NCBI GenBank assembly: GCA_025463605.1
Contig: JAODAV010000015.1
Location: forward strand, 62,001-126,000
DNA length: 64,000 bases
Source: Rhodoglobus sp.
GTDB taxonomy: Bacteria > Actinomycetota > Actinomycetes > Actinomycetales > Microbacteriaceae
Reading direction: 5' to 3'
Made by a program: the position numbers and the translations under genes. The number at the start of each line of letters is the position of its first letter. Position 1 is the stretch's first letter. This document shows, piece after piece, positions 16,560 through 24,153 of this stretch. The notes below the pieces were generated by a model. It was not told the DNA's origin and searched no databases. It saw only the letters and a program-made list of their open reading frames with translations.

Positions 16560-17839
16560 GAACCATGATGGGAAAGACCGCAGTGGATCAGATCGTTACG
16601 AAGATTGATCCGGCACGCCTCATCGACCGGTTGGCCCGCTATGTCGAGATATCGAGCCCGACCGGCTCGGAGCTCACCCTGGCCGAGGCGATCCGAGACG
16701 AGCTTGTGGCTGCAGGAGTAGACGCGAGCGTGCAGTACATCGGCGGTGACCGTGGCAACGTTATCGCCCGGTTGCGAAGCCACAAGCCCGGTCGGGTCGT
16801 GATGCTCAATGCTCACCTCGACACGTCGTACACGGGCGATGAGCCCGAACTCAGCGGCCGTGGATACAAGAACCGGGCGATCATCGACGGGGACTGGATG
16901 TACGGAAACGGCGTTCACAACATGAAGAACGCGCTCGCCAGTTACGTCGAGATCGTCATCGCACTGACCCAGTCCGGCGAGGCCGCGGACCTGCCCGGGG
17001 AGGTCGTGCTGCTCGGGGCCGCCGGCGAGATCGAGAAGGCGCCCTACGGTCGCTACCAGGGGCCAACGTACGAGGGGTACGGGGTCGGAACGGGCTACGC
17101 CCTCTCACACGGCATCACGGCGGATTGCTGCATCCTCGGCGAACCGACGGCTAACACGGTGGGCCTCAGCAACATGGGGGTGTTGTGGGTGCGCCTGCAG
17201 ACCACTGGAACGATGGCTCACACCCAGGCGGCCGGCCGTGCGGAGAACGCGATCGACAAGATGCGTCGGGTGCTCGACAAGCTCGACCCGTGGCTCAAGG
17301 AGCACCCTGCCCGCTACGAGTACAAGGGGGTTCGCCCGTCGGCCGACGTGACAGCGATCGAGGGCGGATGGCCGTATCGCGCGGGCCGCACTCCTGTCGT
17401 GTGCGAGGCGTTCGCGTGCATCCGCACGCCGCCGGGCGTGCGATCCATCGACATCTACCGCGAACTTCGAGAGCTCGTCACTTCGTTCGGTGACGCCGAC
17501 TCGACGCTCGAGGTGGATGTGCACATGTACGTCAGTCACGACGGCGGGGAGATCGCACCCGAGGAGCCGATGGTCCAGGCGCTCGCCGCCGCTCACGAGC
17601 AGATCACGGGTGAACCGCCCGCCTTCGTGCCGCGGGGGGCCTACATGGACTCCTCAACCCTGATCGCCCACGGGATCCCGACCGTCGTCTACGGCGCCAG
17701 TGGCCGCGTGCGCGGCACCGCAGACGAGGGAGTGGGCGCGGACTGGAATCCCGAGGAGGGGGAGCACACGTACCTCCCTGACCTGATCACGGGCACAGAG
17801 GTCGTGCTCGAGACCGTCCGGCGGCTGCTGAAAGACTGA
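16556..17839 (+). CDS. M20/M25/M40-family metallohydrolase with variant metal-site residues
   Basis: A 427-residue M20-type hydrolase. It keeps His87 and Asp89 (NAHLDTSY), but the usual bridging Asp is Asn122 (GVHNMKNAL) and the usual Glu-Glu pair reads Glu158-Ile159 (GAAGEIEKA). The GYGVGTGYALSHGITADCCILGEPT region shows the same fold. I recall this NMK/GEIEKA pattern from a distinct M20 subfamily, so it may be a genuine variant chemistry rather than decay. The ATG at 16556 overlaps the previous stop; ATG at 16565 is an alternative. It is the last gene of the catabolic operon and is followed by a bidirectional terminator. Confidence 0.85.
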   Translation: MRTMMGKTAVDQIVTKIDPARLIDRLARYVEISSPTGSELTLAEAIRDELVAAGVDASVQYIGGDRGNVIARLRSHKPGRVVMLNAHLDTSYTGDEPELSGRGYKNRAIIDGDWMYGNGVHNMKNALASYVEIVIALTQSGEAADLPGEVVLLGAAGEIEKAPYGRYQGPTYEGYGVGTGYALSHGITADCCILGEPTANTVGLSNMGVLWVRLQTTGTMAHTQAAGRAENAIDKMRRVLDKLDPWLKEHPARYEYKGVRPSADVTAIEGGWPYRAGRTPVVCEAFACIRTPPGVRSIDIYRELRELVTSFGDADSTLEVDVHMYVSHDGGEIAPEEPMVQALAAAHEQITGEPPAFVPRGAYMDSSTLIAHGIPTVVYGASGRVRGTADEGVGADWNPEEGEHTYLPDLITGTEVVLETVRRLLKD

Positions 17840-17850
17840 AGGCATTCACG

Positions 17851-17886
17851 AGGCGAACGGCTTCCGTGGCGCGGGGCCGTTCGCCT
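17851..17886. terminator. Bidirectional hairpin between convergent genes
   Basis: AGGCGAACGGC (17851-17861) is perfectly complementary to 17876-17886 with a 14-nt loop. It lies between the M20 stop and the stop of the convergent MFS gene. T-richness is weak on both sides. Confidence 0.7.
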
Positions 17887-19610
17887 TATCTCGTTGGTAC
17901 TGTCGCGGTCGGTGGGTCGCTCGCTGACGTGACGGCCGTGACGGTTGCGCTTCGAACCCGCACGATCAGCACGTCACATGTCGCGCTCCTCCAGAGCTCG
18001 TCGATGGCGCTGCCCTGGCCGGAATGCGCGGTCGAACGGCGCGACGGTCCCACGACAATCGCCCGAGCCTTCCACTCAGCGGCCCGGTCGGCAATGACTC
18101 GCCCGATATCGGCATGCGTTCCGACATGGGCGATCACGTGTCCTCGAGCGGCCAACCCGGCCGCCGCGAAACGGTCGATCTGTTCCTGCATGACCGCGGC
18201 CGCATCCTCGGGTGTCTCGAGGTCGATGTCCTGTTCGTCGATGACCTCGGACTCACGGATGTGCACGAGCTCGACGGGGCTCGCGAATTCCAGAGCTATC
18301 CGCATCCCTGCGGCGAGCACCGGCTCAGTGAATCCCGACTGTCCGACCGCAATGACCACGGGATGGCCCGACGCATTCCCGGCGCCACCCAGTTCGGGCA
18401 CGGATGCCTCGATCATGTCGTCCTCGTCGATCGCAGACCGCTCGGCCGCCGTTACCAGCTTCGCGCCGCTGGCGAGGAGGATCCCGGCTACGACGAGGGC
18501 TGCGGCTCCGATGTAGAACGGCAGGTGGATGTTGACCGCCGCAACCAGGATGCCGGCGACGAATGGGGCGATCCCTCCTCCGATGAACCGGACGAAGCCG
18601 TAAGCGGCGGATGCGACGGGACGGTCGACCGGTGACGACATCATGACGGCCTGGGTTACGAGGGTGTTGTTGGTGCCGATGACGGCGCCCGATGCGATGA
18701 CCGCGATGATGAGAGTGATCTGCGACGAGGTGAACATGGCGATCACGAGGAGGTCTATCGCCATGAGCGCAAAGCTGCCATAGAGCGTCTTGACGGTACC
18801 GAACCGGGCCTGAAGGCGGGGCGCACCGAAGACGGCGAAGATGGCGACCAGCAACCCCCAGCCGGTGAACACGAGCCCGAGCTGCATGGAATTCAGGCCC
18901 ATCGGGAACGGTGCGTAGCCGAGCAGGGTGAAGAAGCCCCAGTTGTATGCCAAAGCCATCAGGCTCAAGGTGAGCAGGGTGCGGTGGCGGAGGGCTTTCA
19001 GCGGTGCGAGGAGCGAGAGCCGCTGAGGCGGAGTCGGTGTTGGGGCGACGAATACCAGAGTTGCGATGAGTGCGACGGCCATCAGGGCGGCAACGCCGAA
19101 GAAGGGCCACTGCCAGCCGATCGAACCGAGCAGACCACCGAGAAGAGGACCGATGGCTATCCCGATTCCCAGGGCAGCCTCGTACAGCACGATCGCCCCC
19201 GCAAAGCCGCCGCTTGCAGAGCCCACGATGATCGCCAGGGATGTGGCGATGAACAAGGCATTGCCGAGACCCCAGCCGGCGCGGAATCCGACGATGCCTC
19301 CGATGCTGCCGGAGGCGCCGGCCAGGCCAGCGAAGACCACTATGAGAATCAGTCCCGCGACGAGCGTGCGCTTCGCGCCGATGCGACTGGAGACCCATCC
19401 CGTGACCAGCATCGCCAGGGCGGTGACCACGAGGTAGCTGGTGAACAACAGCTCGACCTGTGTGGGGGTGGCGTGCAGGTCACTCGCGAGATTGGGCAGT
19501 ATCGGGTCGACCAGGCCGATGCCCATGAACGAGATGACGCACGCGAAGGCAACCGCCCAGACCGCCTTCGGCTGCCTGAATGCGCTCCCCACGGACGAAT
19601 GGCTGGTCAA
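17886..19610 (-). CDS. MFS efflux transporter fused to a C-terminal universal stress protein domain
   Basis: A 574-residue fusion. Residues 1 to about 400 form a 12-helix major facilitator of the drug:H+ antiporter type, with GIGLVDPILPNLASDLHATPTQ and the loop motif GWVSSRIGAKR. Residues from about 425 form a UspA-like alpha/beta domain: HPVVIAVGQSGFTEPVLAAGMRI, VELVHIRESEVI and ARAIVVGPSRRSTAHSGQGS near the end, which approximates the ATP-binding G-rich loop. The cytoplasmic Usp domain could gate export by nucleotide or energy state (inference). The start overlaps the stop of the MarR gene (ATGA), so the two form a repressor-pump operon. Confidence 0.9.
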   Translation of the reverse strand: MTSHSSVGSAFRQPKAVWAVAFACVISFMGIGLVDPILPNLASDLHATPTQVELLFTSYLVVTALAMLVTGWVSSRIGAKRTLVAGLILIVVFAGLAGASGSIGGIVGFRAGWGLGNALFIATSLAIIVGSASGGFAGAIVLYEAALGIGIAIGPLLGGLLGSIGWQWPFFGVAALMAVALIATLVFVAPTPTPPQRLSLLAPLKALRHRTLLTLSLMALAYNWGFFTLLGYAPFPMGLNSMQLGLVFTGWGLLVAIFAVFGAPRLQARFGTVKTLYGSFALMAIDLLVIAMFTSSQITLIIAVIASGAVIGTNNTLVTQAVMMSSPVDRPVASAAYGFVRFIGGGIAPFVAGILVAAVNIHLPFYIGAAALVVAGILLASGAKLVTAAERSAIDEDDMIEASVPELGGAGNASGHPVVIAVGQSGFTEPVLAAGMRIALEFASPVELVHIRESEVIDEQDIDLETPEDAAAVMQEQIDRFAAAGLAARGHVIAHVGTHADIGRVIADRAAEWKARAIVVGPSRRSTAHSGQGSAIDELWRSATCDVLIVRVRSATVTAVTSASDPPTATVPTR

Positions 19611-20053
19611 GAGTCGCTTCCGAGTTCGATAACGCGCATTAATGCTGGGAGCGCAGAGGTGATCGAGGTTCGCTCGTCCTCCGTCAACCGCTCGAATAGC
19701 CGCGTGAGTTGATCGAGCCGGTCAGATTGCCGGGAGGCGATGACCTTGATGCCCACATCCGTGATGTGCACGAGAACAGCACGGCCATCGTCGGGGTCTT
19801 TGTGGCGCTCGACCATCCCATCACGTTCCAGGCGAGAGACGATCTGCGTCATTGCCGGTTGCGTCACCTGCTCACTTGCGGTGAGGTCGGCCAACCTCAT
19901 TGGGCTGCGGCGAGAGAGCGTCTTGAGCGCGCCCGCGGTGGAGAGGCTCAACTTCTGGGCGGTGGGGATCCGCACGAACAATCGCGCGAGGTCTTCGATG
20001 GCGGTCGCCATGGCGAGCGCTTCCGGTGGGCTGGTGGCGATAGCGGAATGCAC
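19607..20053 (-). CDS. MarR-family transcriptional regulator
   Basis: A 148-residue winged-helix regulator: LTASEQVTQPAMTQIVSRLERDGMVERHKDPDDGRAVLVHIT is the DNA-binding core, with the D-x-R wing motif (DPDDGRAV). MarR proteins typically repress a pump gene and release DNA on binding a phenolic or drug-like ligand; the co-transcribed MFS gene is the obvious target. The frame begins at GTG 20053 without a Shine-Dalgarno; the in-frame ATG at 20011 has GGAAG about 9 nt upstream and gives a 134-residue protein of typical MarR size, so it is a real alternative. An inverted repeat lies immediately upstream. Confidence 0.9.
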   Translation of the reverse strand: MHSAIATSPPEALAMATAIEDLARLFVRIPTAQKLSLSTAGALKTLSRRSPMRLADLTASEQVTQPAMTQIVSRLERDGMVERHKDPDDGRAVLVHITDVGIKVIASRQSDRLDQLTRLFERLTEDERTSITSALPALMRVIELGSDS

Positions 20054-20056
20054 GAC

Positions 20057-20077
20057 ATAAATATATCACGTATTTAT
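20057..20077 (-). promoter_or_regulatory. Inverted repeat, candidate MarR operator
   Basis: ATAAATA (20057-20063) and TATTTAT (20071-20077) are perfect 7-bp arms around a 7-nt spacer, abutting the GTG start of the MarR gene in an AT-rich patch that probably also contains its promoter. This suits autorepression. Confidence 0.6.
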
Positions 20078-20148
20078 ATAAGACCCTTATAGGTAGGAGT
20101 CGGCAGGCGTACGGAGCTCCGTCGCCAGTGCGATATGTTGTACCTCAC

Positions 20149-20246
20149 ATGGAGGGGAGTATTCCCCGAACAGCAGCGTCGTCATCACGGAAGGCCTCGG
20201 CCGACCCGGTGCTGCAGGCCCGGACTTTCGGGCGGAAGAGACCTCC
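20149..20246 (+). ncRNA. yybP-ykoY-type Mn2+ riboswitch upstream of TerC
   Basis: Three conserved blocks of this riboswitch class are present in order: GGGGAGTA (20153-20160 plus A), GTCGTCATCACGG (20178-20190) and GAGACC (20238-20243). P1 can form between GGAGG (20151-20155) and CCTCC (20242-20246); inner helices include GCAGC/GCTGC and GCCCG (20218-20222)/CGGGC (20229-20233). The class binds Mn2+ and commonly precedes TerC-family metal exporters, which is the gene found here. Consensus recalled from family knowledge, not from a covariance search. Confidence 0.87.
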
Positions 20247-20273
20247 GGACATCCCTTGTTTCCGTCCGGAGGT
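20241..20273 (+). promoter_or_regulatory. Shine-Dalgarno-sequestering hairpin (riboswitch expression platform)
   Basis: ACCTCCGGAC (20241-20250) pairs perfectly over 10 bp with GTCCGGAGGT (20264-20273), loop 13 nt. The 3' arm contains the GGAGG Shine-Dalgarno (20268-20272) seven bases before the TerC ATG. The 5' arm includes the CCTCC needed for riboswitch P1, so the two structures exclude each other: metal-bound P1 should free the Shine-Dalgarno and turn translation on. Confidence 0.85.
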
Positions 20274-20279
20274 TCTTGC

Positions 20280-21278
20280 ATGGTCTCTGCCGTAACGCCC
20301 CTTGTCTGGATCATCACCGTCGTGGGATTGCTTGCGATCATCGCGCTCGACCTCACCGTCATCGCCCGCCGAAGTCGCACCGTGTCGATCACAGACGCGA
20401 CCCGCTGGGTGTTGTTCTACGTGGCCCTGGCCGGACTGTTCGCCGCGGCGCTGTTCGTCTTCAATCCCGGCCCGTCAGGCTCGGAGTTCGTCGCCGGCTA
20501 CATCACCGAATACAGCCTCAGCATCGACAATCTGTTCGTGTTCATGATCATCATGACCAAGTTCGCGGTGCCGCCCCTCGCGCAAGACAAGGTGCTCTAC
20601 ATCGGCATCGTCTTGTCTCTCCTGCTGCGTGCGGTTTTCATCTTCGCGGGCGCGGCGGCGATCGCGGCGGCCAGCTGGGTGTTCTACATCCTCGGCGCGT
20701 TCCTGATCTACACCGCCGTGCGCCTGGCGATGGAGGGGGAGAACGACGAAGACGACTTCAAGGAGAACGCCGCGTTGCGCATGCTCCGTCGCATCCTTCC
20801 GCTCAGCAAGGACTTCGACGGCGCGAGGCTTGCGACGCGCGTTGATGGCAAGCGGATGCTCACGCCCCTGGTGATCGTGATCGCCGCGATCGGCATGGCC
20901 AACGTCGTCTTCGCCCTCGACTCCATCCCGGCGATCTTCGGCCTCACCACAGACGCCTACGTGATCTTCACCGCCAACGCGCTCGCCCTGATGGGCCTGC
21001 GCCAGCTCTACTTCCTCATCGGTGGCCTGCTCGAGCGCATCATCTACCTCAATGTGGGCCTCGCCGTCATCCTCGGCTTCATCGGCGTGAAGCTGCTGAT
21101 CGAGGCCCTGCACGGCTCACACGTCGACGACATCGGCGCGTTCCACTTGCCTGAGATCGGTACCGTCACCTCGCTGCTGTTCATTGTCGCCACGCTGACG
21201 GTCACGACCGTGGTGAGCCTGATCAAGACGGGTGTGATCGACAAGCGCAGGGTCGACGACGAGGGCACGGGAGCCTAG
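20280..21278 (+). CDS. TerC-family integral membrane metal transporter (Alx-like)
   Basis: A 332-residue membrane protein with about nine helices. TerC/Alx-type features are clear: FVAGYITEYSLSIDNLFVF near residues 70-90 with the conserved E-x-x-L-S-x-D-N, FVFALDSIPAIFGLTTDAY with the second acidic motif, FTANALALMGLRQLYF and LIGGLLERIIYLNVGLAVIL. Relatives protect against excess Mn2+ by export. The ATG at 20280 is fixed by GGAGG seven bases upstream, the very element controlled by the preceding Mn2+ riboswitch. Expression should therefore rise when cytoplasmic Mn2+ is high. The gene is monocistronic as far as visible. Confidence 0.93.
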   Translation: MVSAVTPLVWIITVVGLLAIIALDLTVIARRSRTVSITDATRWVLFYVALAGLFAAALFVFNPGPSGSEFVAGYITEYSLSIDNLFVFMIIMTKFAVPPLAQDKVLYIGIVLSLLLRAVFIFAGAAAIAAASWVFYILGAFLIYTAVRLAMEGENDEDDFKENAALRMLRRILPLSKDFDGARLATRVDGKRMLTPLVIVIAAIGMANVVFALDSIPAIFGLTTDAYVIFTANALALMGLRQLYFLIGGLLERIIYLNVGLAVILGFIGVKLLIEALHGSHVDDIGAFHLPEIGTVTSLLFIVATLTVTTVVSLIKTGVIDKRRVDDEGTGA

Positions 21279-21280
21279 GA

Positions 21281-21308
21281 GGCCTCATCCGCGGGCCGGC
21301 TTGAGGCC
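21281..21308. terminator. Hairpin after TerC, possible terminator
   Basis: GGCCTCA (21281-21287) pairs with TGAGGCC (21302-21308) around a 14-nt loop just after the TerC stop. No T-run follows, so termination is uncertain. Confidence 0.4.
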
Positions 21309-21314
21309 CACCGA

Positions 21315-21320
21315 TAGTGT
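21315..21320 (+). promoter_or_regulatory. -10 box of a probable leaderless promoter
   Basis: TAGTGT, then six bases, then the ATG at 21327; no Shine-Dalgarno. Confidence 0.5.
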
Positions 21321-21326
21321 GACCAC

Positions 21327-22346
21327 ATGACCACGCGACGTCGTCTCCGCAGCTGGGTGGATGTGGTCATCGCGCTCATCGACCGCGTGCCGGGACCGCC
21401 TTGGGTGACCTACGCCATGCTCGTGGCCCTCAGCATTGCCGTCACGGTCGGCCTCCGAGTGCTCGACCGGGCACCGATCGACGCTCTGGTGATCGCATTC
21501 GCGGGGCTGAGTTTCACCCCGTTCGCGGTCGTGGACTACATCAACCGTGCGGCGAAGAGGGCGCTGGCGGACTTCCGTCCCGCGCTCGGCGAACTGGAAC
21601 CGGAGTATGACGAGCTCGAGCGGCAGCTGGCCACGACATCCTTCGCGAGCGGAATAGCCGGCGCCATCATCGGCATCGGAGTGGTGACGATCGGCAACCT
21701 GACCGTCGACGGCGCTTGGGGGGTGTCGGCCGACAACTGGCTCGGAACGAACATCGTGACGATCGTGCTGCAGGTCATCCTCAACGCCAGTCTCGTGTCG
21801 TTCCTGCTCCGCGAGGTCGGGCACTCGCGTACGATCGCGCGCATCCATCGCGATGCCACCAATATCCGGCTCTGGAATGTGCGGCCGCACAACGCGTTCG
21901 CGCGGGTGACCATGCTTGCCGCACTCGCGATCACGGTGCCGTACGTCACTGCCGCGGCTTTCTCCGCGCTCTCGACCGAGAATTCGGTCATCGCCATCGT
22001 GATCATCATCGTCGCGCTCGGGATCGCCACACTTCTCTTCGTGGGGCCTCTCACCGGGATGCGCCGCCGACTAGTCCGGGAGAAGGAGCGGCAGCTCAGC
22101 GAGACGGACCGCGCGTTCGAGGTCGTGGCAGCGAGTCTCCACAAGGACGTGGACACGGGCGACCTGACGAGCGCAGCCAACCTGGACAGCGTGATGACCG
22201 CCCTCGGCATCGAACGCGACCGGCTCAAGAAGGTGTCGACGTGGCCGTGGAGCGGTGACACCCTGCGCGCGTTCCTCACCAGCCTGGGCATCCCGATCCT
22301 GCTGTGGTTCGTGACCGGCATCCTGGGTCGGTTGCTGTTCGAGTGA
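21327..22346 (+). CDS. Multi-pass membrane protein of unknown function
   Basis: A 339-residue protein with about six hydrophobic helices. Helices near residues 27-45 and 55-70 come first, then a basic loop (YINRAAKRALADFRPALGELE). A pair lies around 108-125 and 145-162, a further pair around 195-250, then a charged region of about 60 residues and a final helix at 315-335 (SLGIPILLWFVTGILGRLLF). The charged segment between the last helices (RRLVREKERQLSETDRAFEV) is probably cytoplasmic and may form a short coiled coil. I recognise no family. It stands alone between TerC and the FMN reductase, with a leaderless-type promoter. Confidence 0.75.
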   Translation: MTTRRRLRSWVDVVIALIDRVPGPPWVTYAMLVALSIAVTVGLRVLDRAPIDALVIAFAGLSFTPFAVVDYINRAAKRALADFRPALGELEPEYDELERQLATTSFASGIAGAIIGIGVVTIGNLTVDGAWGVSADNWLGTNIVTIVLQVILNASLVSFLLREVGHSRTIARIHRDATNIRLWNVRPHNAFARVTMLAALAITVPYVTAAAFSALSTENSVIAIVIIIVALGIATLLFVGPLTGMRRRLVREKERQLSETDRAFEVVAASLHKDVDTGDLTSAANLDSVMTALGIERDRLKKVSTWPWSGDTLRAFLTSLGIPILLWFVTGILGRLLFE

Positions 22347-22432
22347 GCGAGCCGCCAAGAATGCGGCGAGCGGAACAGCACTGGAGTCGCACCTGACCGT
22401 CGGGCACTCTGGTCGCGAAGGCCGCCGCTCGC

Positions 22433-22438
22433 TACGCT
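22433..22438 (+). promoter_or_regulatory. -10 box of a probable leaderless promoter
   Basis: TACGCT, six bases, then the ATG at 22445; no Shine-Dalgarno. Confidence 0.55.
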
Positions 22439-22444
22439 GGCCCC

Positions 22445-23017
22445 ATGGCCCGCACGCCGGTACTCGCGTTCTGCGGAAGTCTGCGCGCGGACTCGGTCAA
22501 CCTTGCACTGCTGCGGCTGGCTGAGAGGGTCGCTCCCGACGTGCAGTTCGTCGGTGCCGAGCTGATCCCCGACCTGCCGCTGTTCAATCCCGACCTCGAC
22601 CTGACTCCCGACGGGCCGCCAGCGGCAGTTCGCCACTTCCGCGGCCTCGCCCGAGCGGCGAGAGCTGTGGTGATCGCCTCGCCCGAGTACATCCACGCGC
22701 CGTCGGGCGTCACGAAGAACGCGCTCGATTGGCTCGACGGATGCGGCGCTCTCGATGGCAAGCCGACCCTGCTGATGAGCGCCTCACCCGGTCACACGGG
22801 GGGATTGCAGGGTCTTGTCGCGCTCTTCCCGACGCTGCAGTTGCTGGGTGCCGTGCTCGTGGACCCGGTGAGCGTGTCGCGGGCGTCGTCGCGGTTGGAT
22901 GCCCAGGGCAATGTTCTCGACCCCTCGGTGTACCAGCGGGTGGAACTGGCGATGGACGACCTGCGCGAAGCGATGGACTTCGCGTACGGGCATCCTCTCG
23001 CCTCGAAAGGGCTCTGA
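22445..23017 (+). CDS. NADPH-dependent FMN reductase family protein
   Basis: A 190-residue flavodoxin-like oxidoreductase. The phosphate-binding loop FCGSLRADSVNLALL (about residues 9-23), the IPDLPLFNPDL linker and the flavin-contacting SPEYIHAPSGVTKNALDWL match the azoreductase/chromate-reductase-like group, which reduces quinones, azo dyes or metals with NAD(P)H. It could also supply reduced FMN to a monooxygenase such as the LLM protein at 12124, but the genes are 9 kb apart. The ATG position is supported by the TACGCT box six bases upstream. Confidence 0.9.
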   Translation: MARTPVLAFCGSLRADSVNLALLRLAERVAPDVQFVGAELIPDLPLFNPDLDLTPDGPPAAVRHFRGLARAARAVVIASPEYIHAPSGVTKNALDWLDGCGALDGKPTLLMSASPGHTGGLQGLVALFPTLQLLGAVLVDPVSVSRASSRLDAQGNVLDPSVYQRVELAMDDLREAMDFAYGHPLASKGL

Positions 23018-23059
23018 GCGTTCAGACTTCTCGCAGGCGACATTCGCGAGGATTGCTCT

Positions 23060-23332
23060 ATGAGATGTCCCACCGACAACGCGACCCTGGTCATGAGCGA
23101 ACGCAACGGAATCGAGATCGACTACTGCCCCGAGTGCCGGGGCGTGTGGCTCGATCGCGGCGAGCTCGACAAGATCATCGAGCGCGCGGGGGTGGCCCCG
23201 GCGCAGCCTGTGCAGCAGGCCCCGCAGTTTCAGCAGCAGGCGCCCGCGCAGCAGCACCGTGACAGTGGATACGCAGCGCAGCAGCCGTACCGCAAGAAGA
23301 AGGAGAACTGGCTCAGCGAGCTGTTCGACTAG
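23060..23332 (+). CDS. Small TFIIB-type zinc-ribbon protein
   Basis: A 90-residue protein. The N-terminus has CPTD, then the highly conserved block IEIDYCPECRGVWLDRGELDKII (split here around CPEC at residues 25-28). The tail is Gln/Pro rich (about 50-75) and ends in a basic KKKENWLSELFD. The zf-TFIIB group normally shows CPxC or CPxD in the first knuckle, so the Asp is a known variant. Members are cytoplasmic and their role is unknown; a DNA, RNA or protein-contact function is plausible. It ends four bases inside the convergent ferritin-like gene. Confidence 0.85.
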   Translation: MRCPTDNATLVMSERNGIEIDYCPECRGVWLDRGELDKIIERAGVAPAQPVQQAPQFQQQAPAQQHRDSGYAAQQPYRKKKENWLSELFD

Positions 23333-24135
23333 GCCGCTTTCGGCCCCGAGACGCCGTACTTCTTCATCGACGTCTCCACGATCGTGAGTCCTTCGAGACC
23401 GGGCATGCGCGAGATGTGCTCGTCGAGCTTGCGGATCTCACGCAGGCCCTCCTCGCCGGCGAAGATGTGGCCCATGACGTGCGTGACCTCGGCGGGCTCC
23501 ATGACGCTCGAGCCGACCGGGCCCCACGCGTTCTTGAGGGCGAAGCGCGCGAGCACTTGCGCCTTCTTGCTCTTGGCGAGCCGGTCACGCGCCTGGGTGG
23601 CGTAGAACGCTACGTGACGAGCCTCCTGCTTGGCGATGCGGCGCAGGAGCTCGGACATCACCGGATGCTGCTCGAGGTCGGCGAGCCGGTTGTATGCGGC
23701 GACCGCCGACCACTCGTTCGCGGCGCCCCAGATCATGTGCACGGCGATGAAGTCCTTGCCGACGATGTTGCCGAGGAGCGACTGCTTGATGGGATCGAGG
23801 CGATCCTTCCAGCCGAGCTTCAGGCGGGTGGCCTTGAGCTGGTCGAAGTCGACCGTGATGCCGTGCGCCCCGAGCACGGCGGACAGTGCCTCGCCGTGCC
23901 AGAACTCTTCACGGTTCCACATGGTCATGAAGGCGCTGACGTCGGCCTCCTTGTGCGAGGGCGTGACGAGCAGGTCGCGCAAGTAGCACACCGTGTGGTA
24001 CTCGATGTCGCACATGTAGCGCAGCGCGCGCAGGGTTGCCTCTGGCAGCGGATTGGTGACGAATTCCTCGAAGTCGAGATCTCCCCAGGCGACCCTCTTG
24101 GAAGTACTCGTGTACTTGTCGATGTCAAATGCCAT
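23329..24135 (-). CDS. Ferritin-like diiron protein with complete metal site (putative lipid oxygenase or desaturase)
   Basis: A 268-residue four-helix-bundle protein with every diiron ligand in place: Glu45 (CDIEYH), Glu77-x-x-His80 (REEFWH), Glu141 (ANEWSA) and Glu171-x-x-His174 (KQEARH). This E-ExxH-E-ExxH layout is shared by acyl-ACP desaturases, aldehyde deformylating oxygenase and related O2-activating enzymes; I cannot place it in one of these by sequence alone. It is the third gene of a minus-strand operon after a ferritin-like paralogue and a fatty acyl reductase-HAD fusion (18-nt gap), so a long-chain alcohol, aldehyde or ether-lipid chain is the likely substrate (inference). Confidence 0.85.
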   Translation of the reverse strand: MAFDIDKYTSTSKRVAWGDLDFEEFVTNPLPEATLRALRYMCDIEYHTVCYLRDLLVTPSHKEADVSAFMTMWNREEFWHGEALSAVLGAHGITVDFDQLKATRLKLGWKDRLDPIKQSLLGNIVGKDFIAVHMIWGAANEWSAVAAYNRLADLEQHPVMSELLRRIAKQEARHVAFYATQARDRLAKSKKAQVLARFALKNAWGPVGSSVMEPAEVTHVMGHIFAGEEGLREIRKLDEHISRMPGLEGLTIVETSMKKYGVSGPKAA

Positions 24136-24153
24136 GGGATGCTCCGGGCCGGC

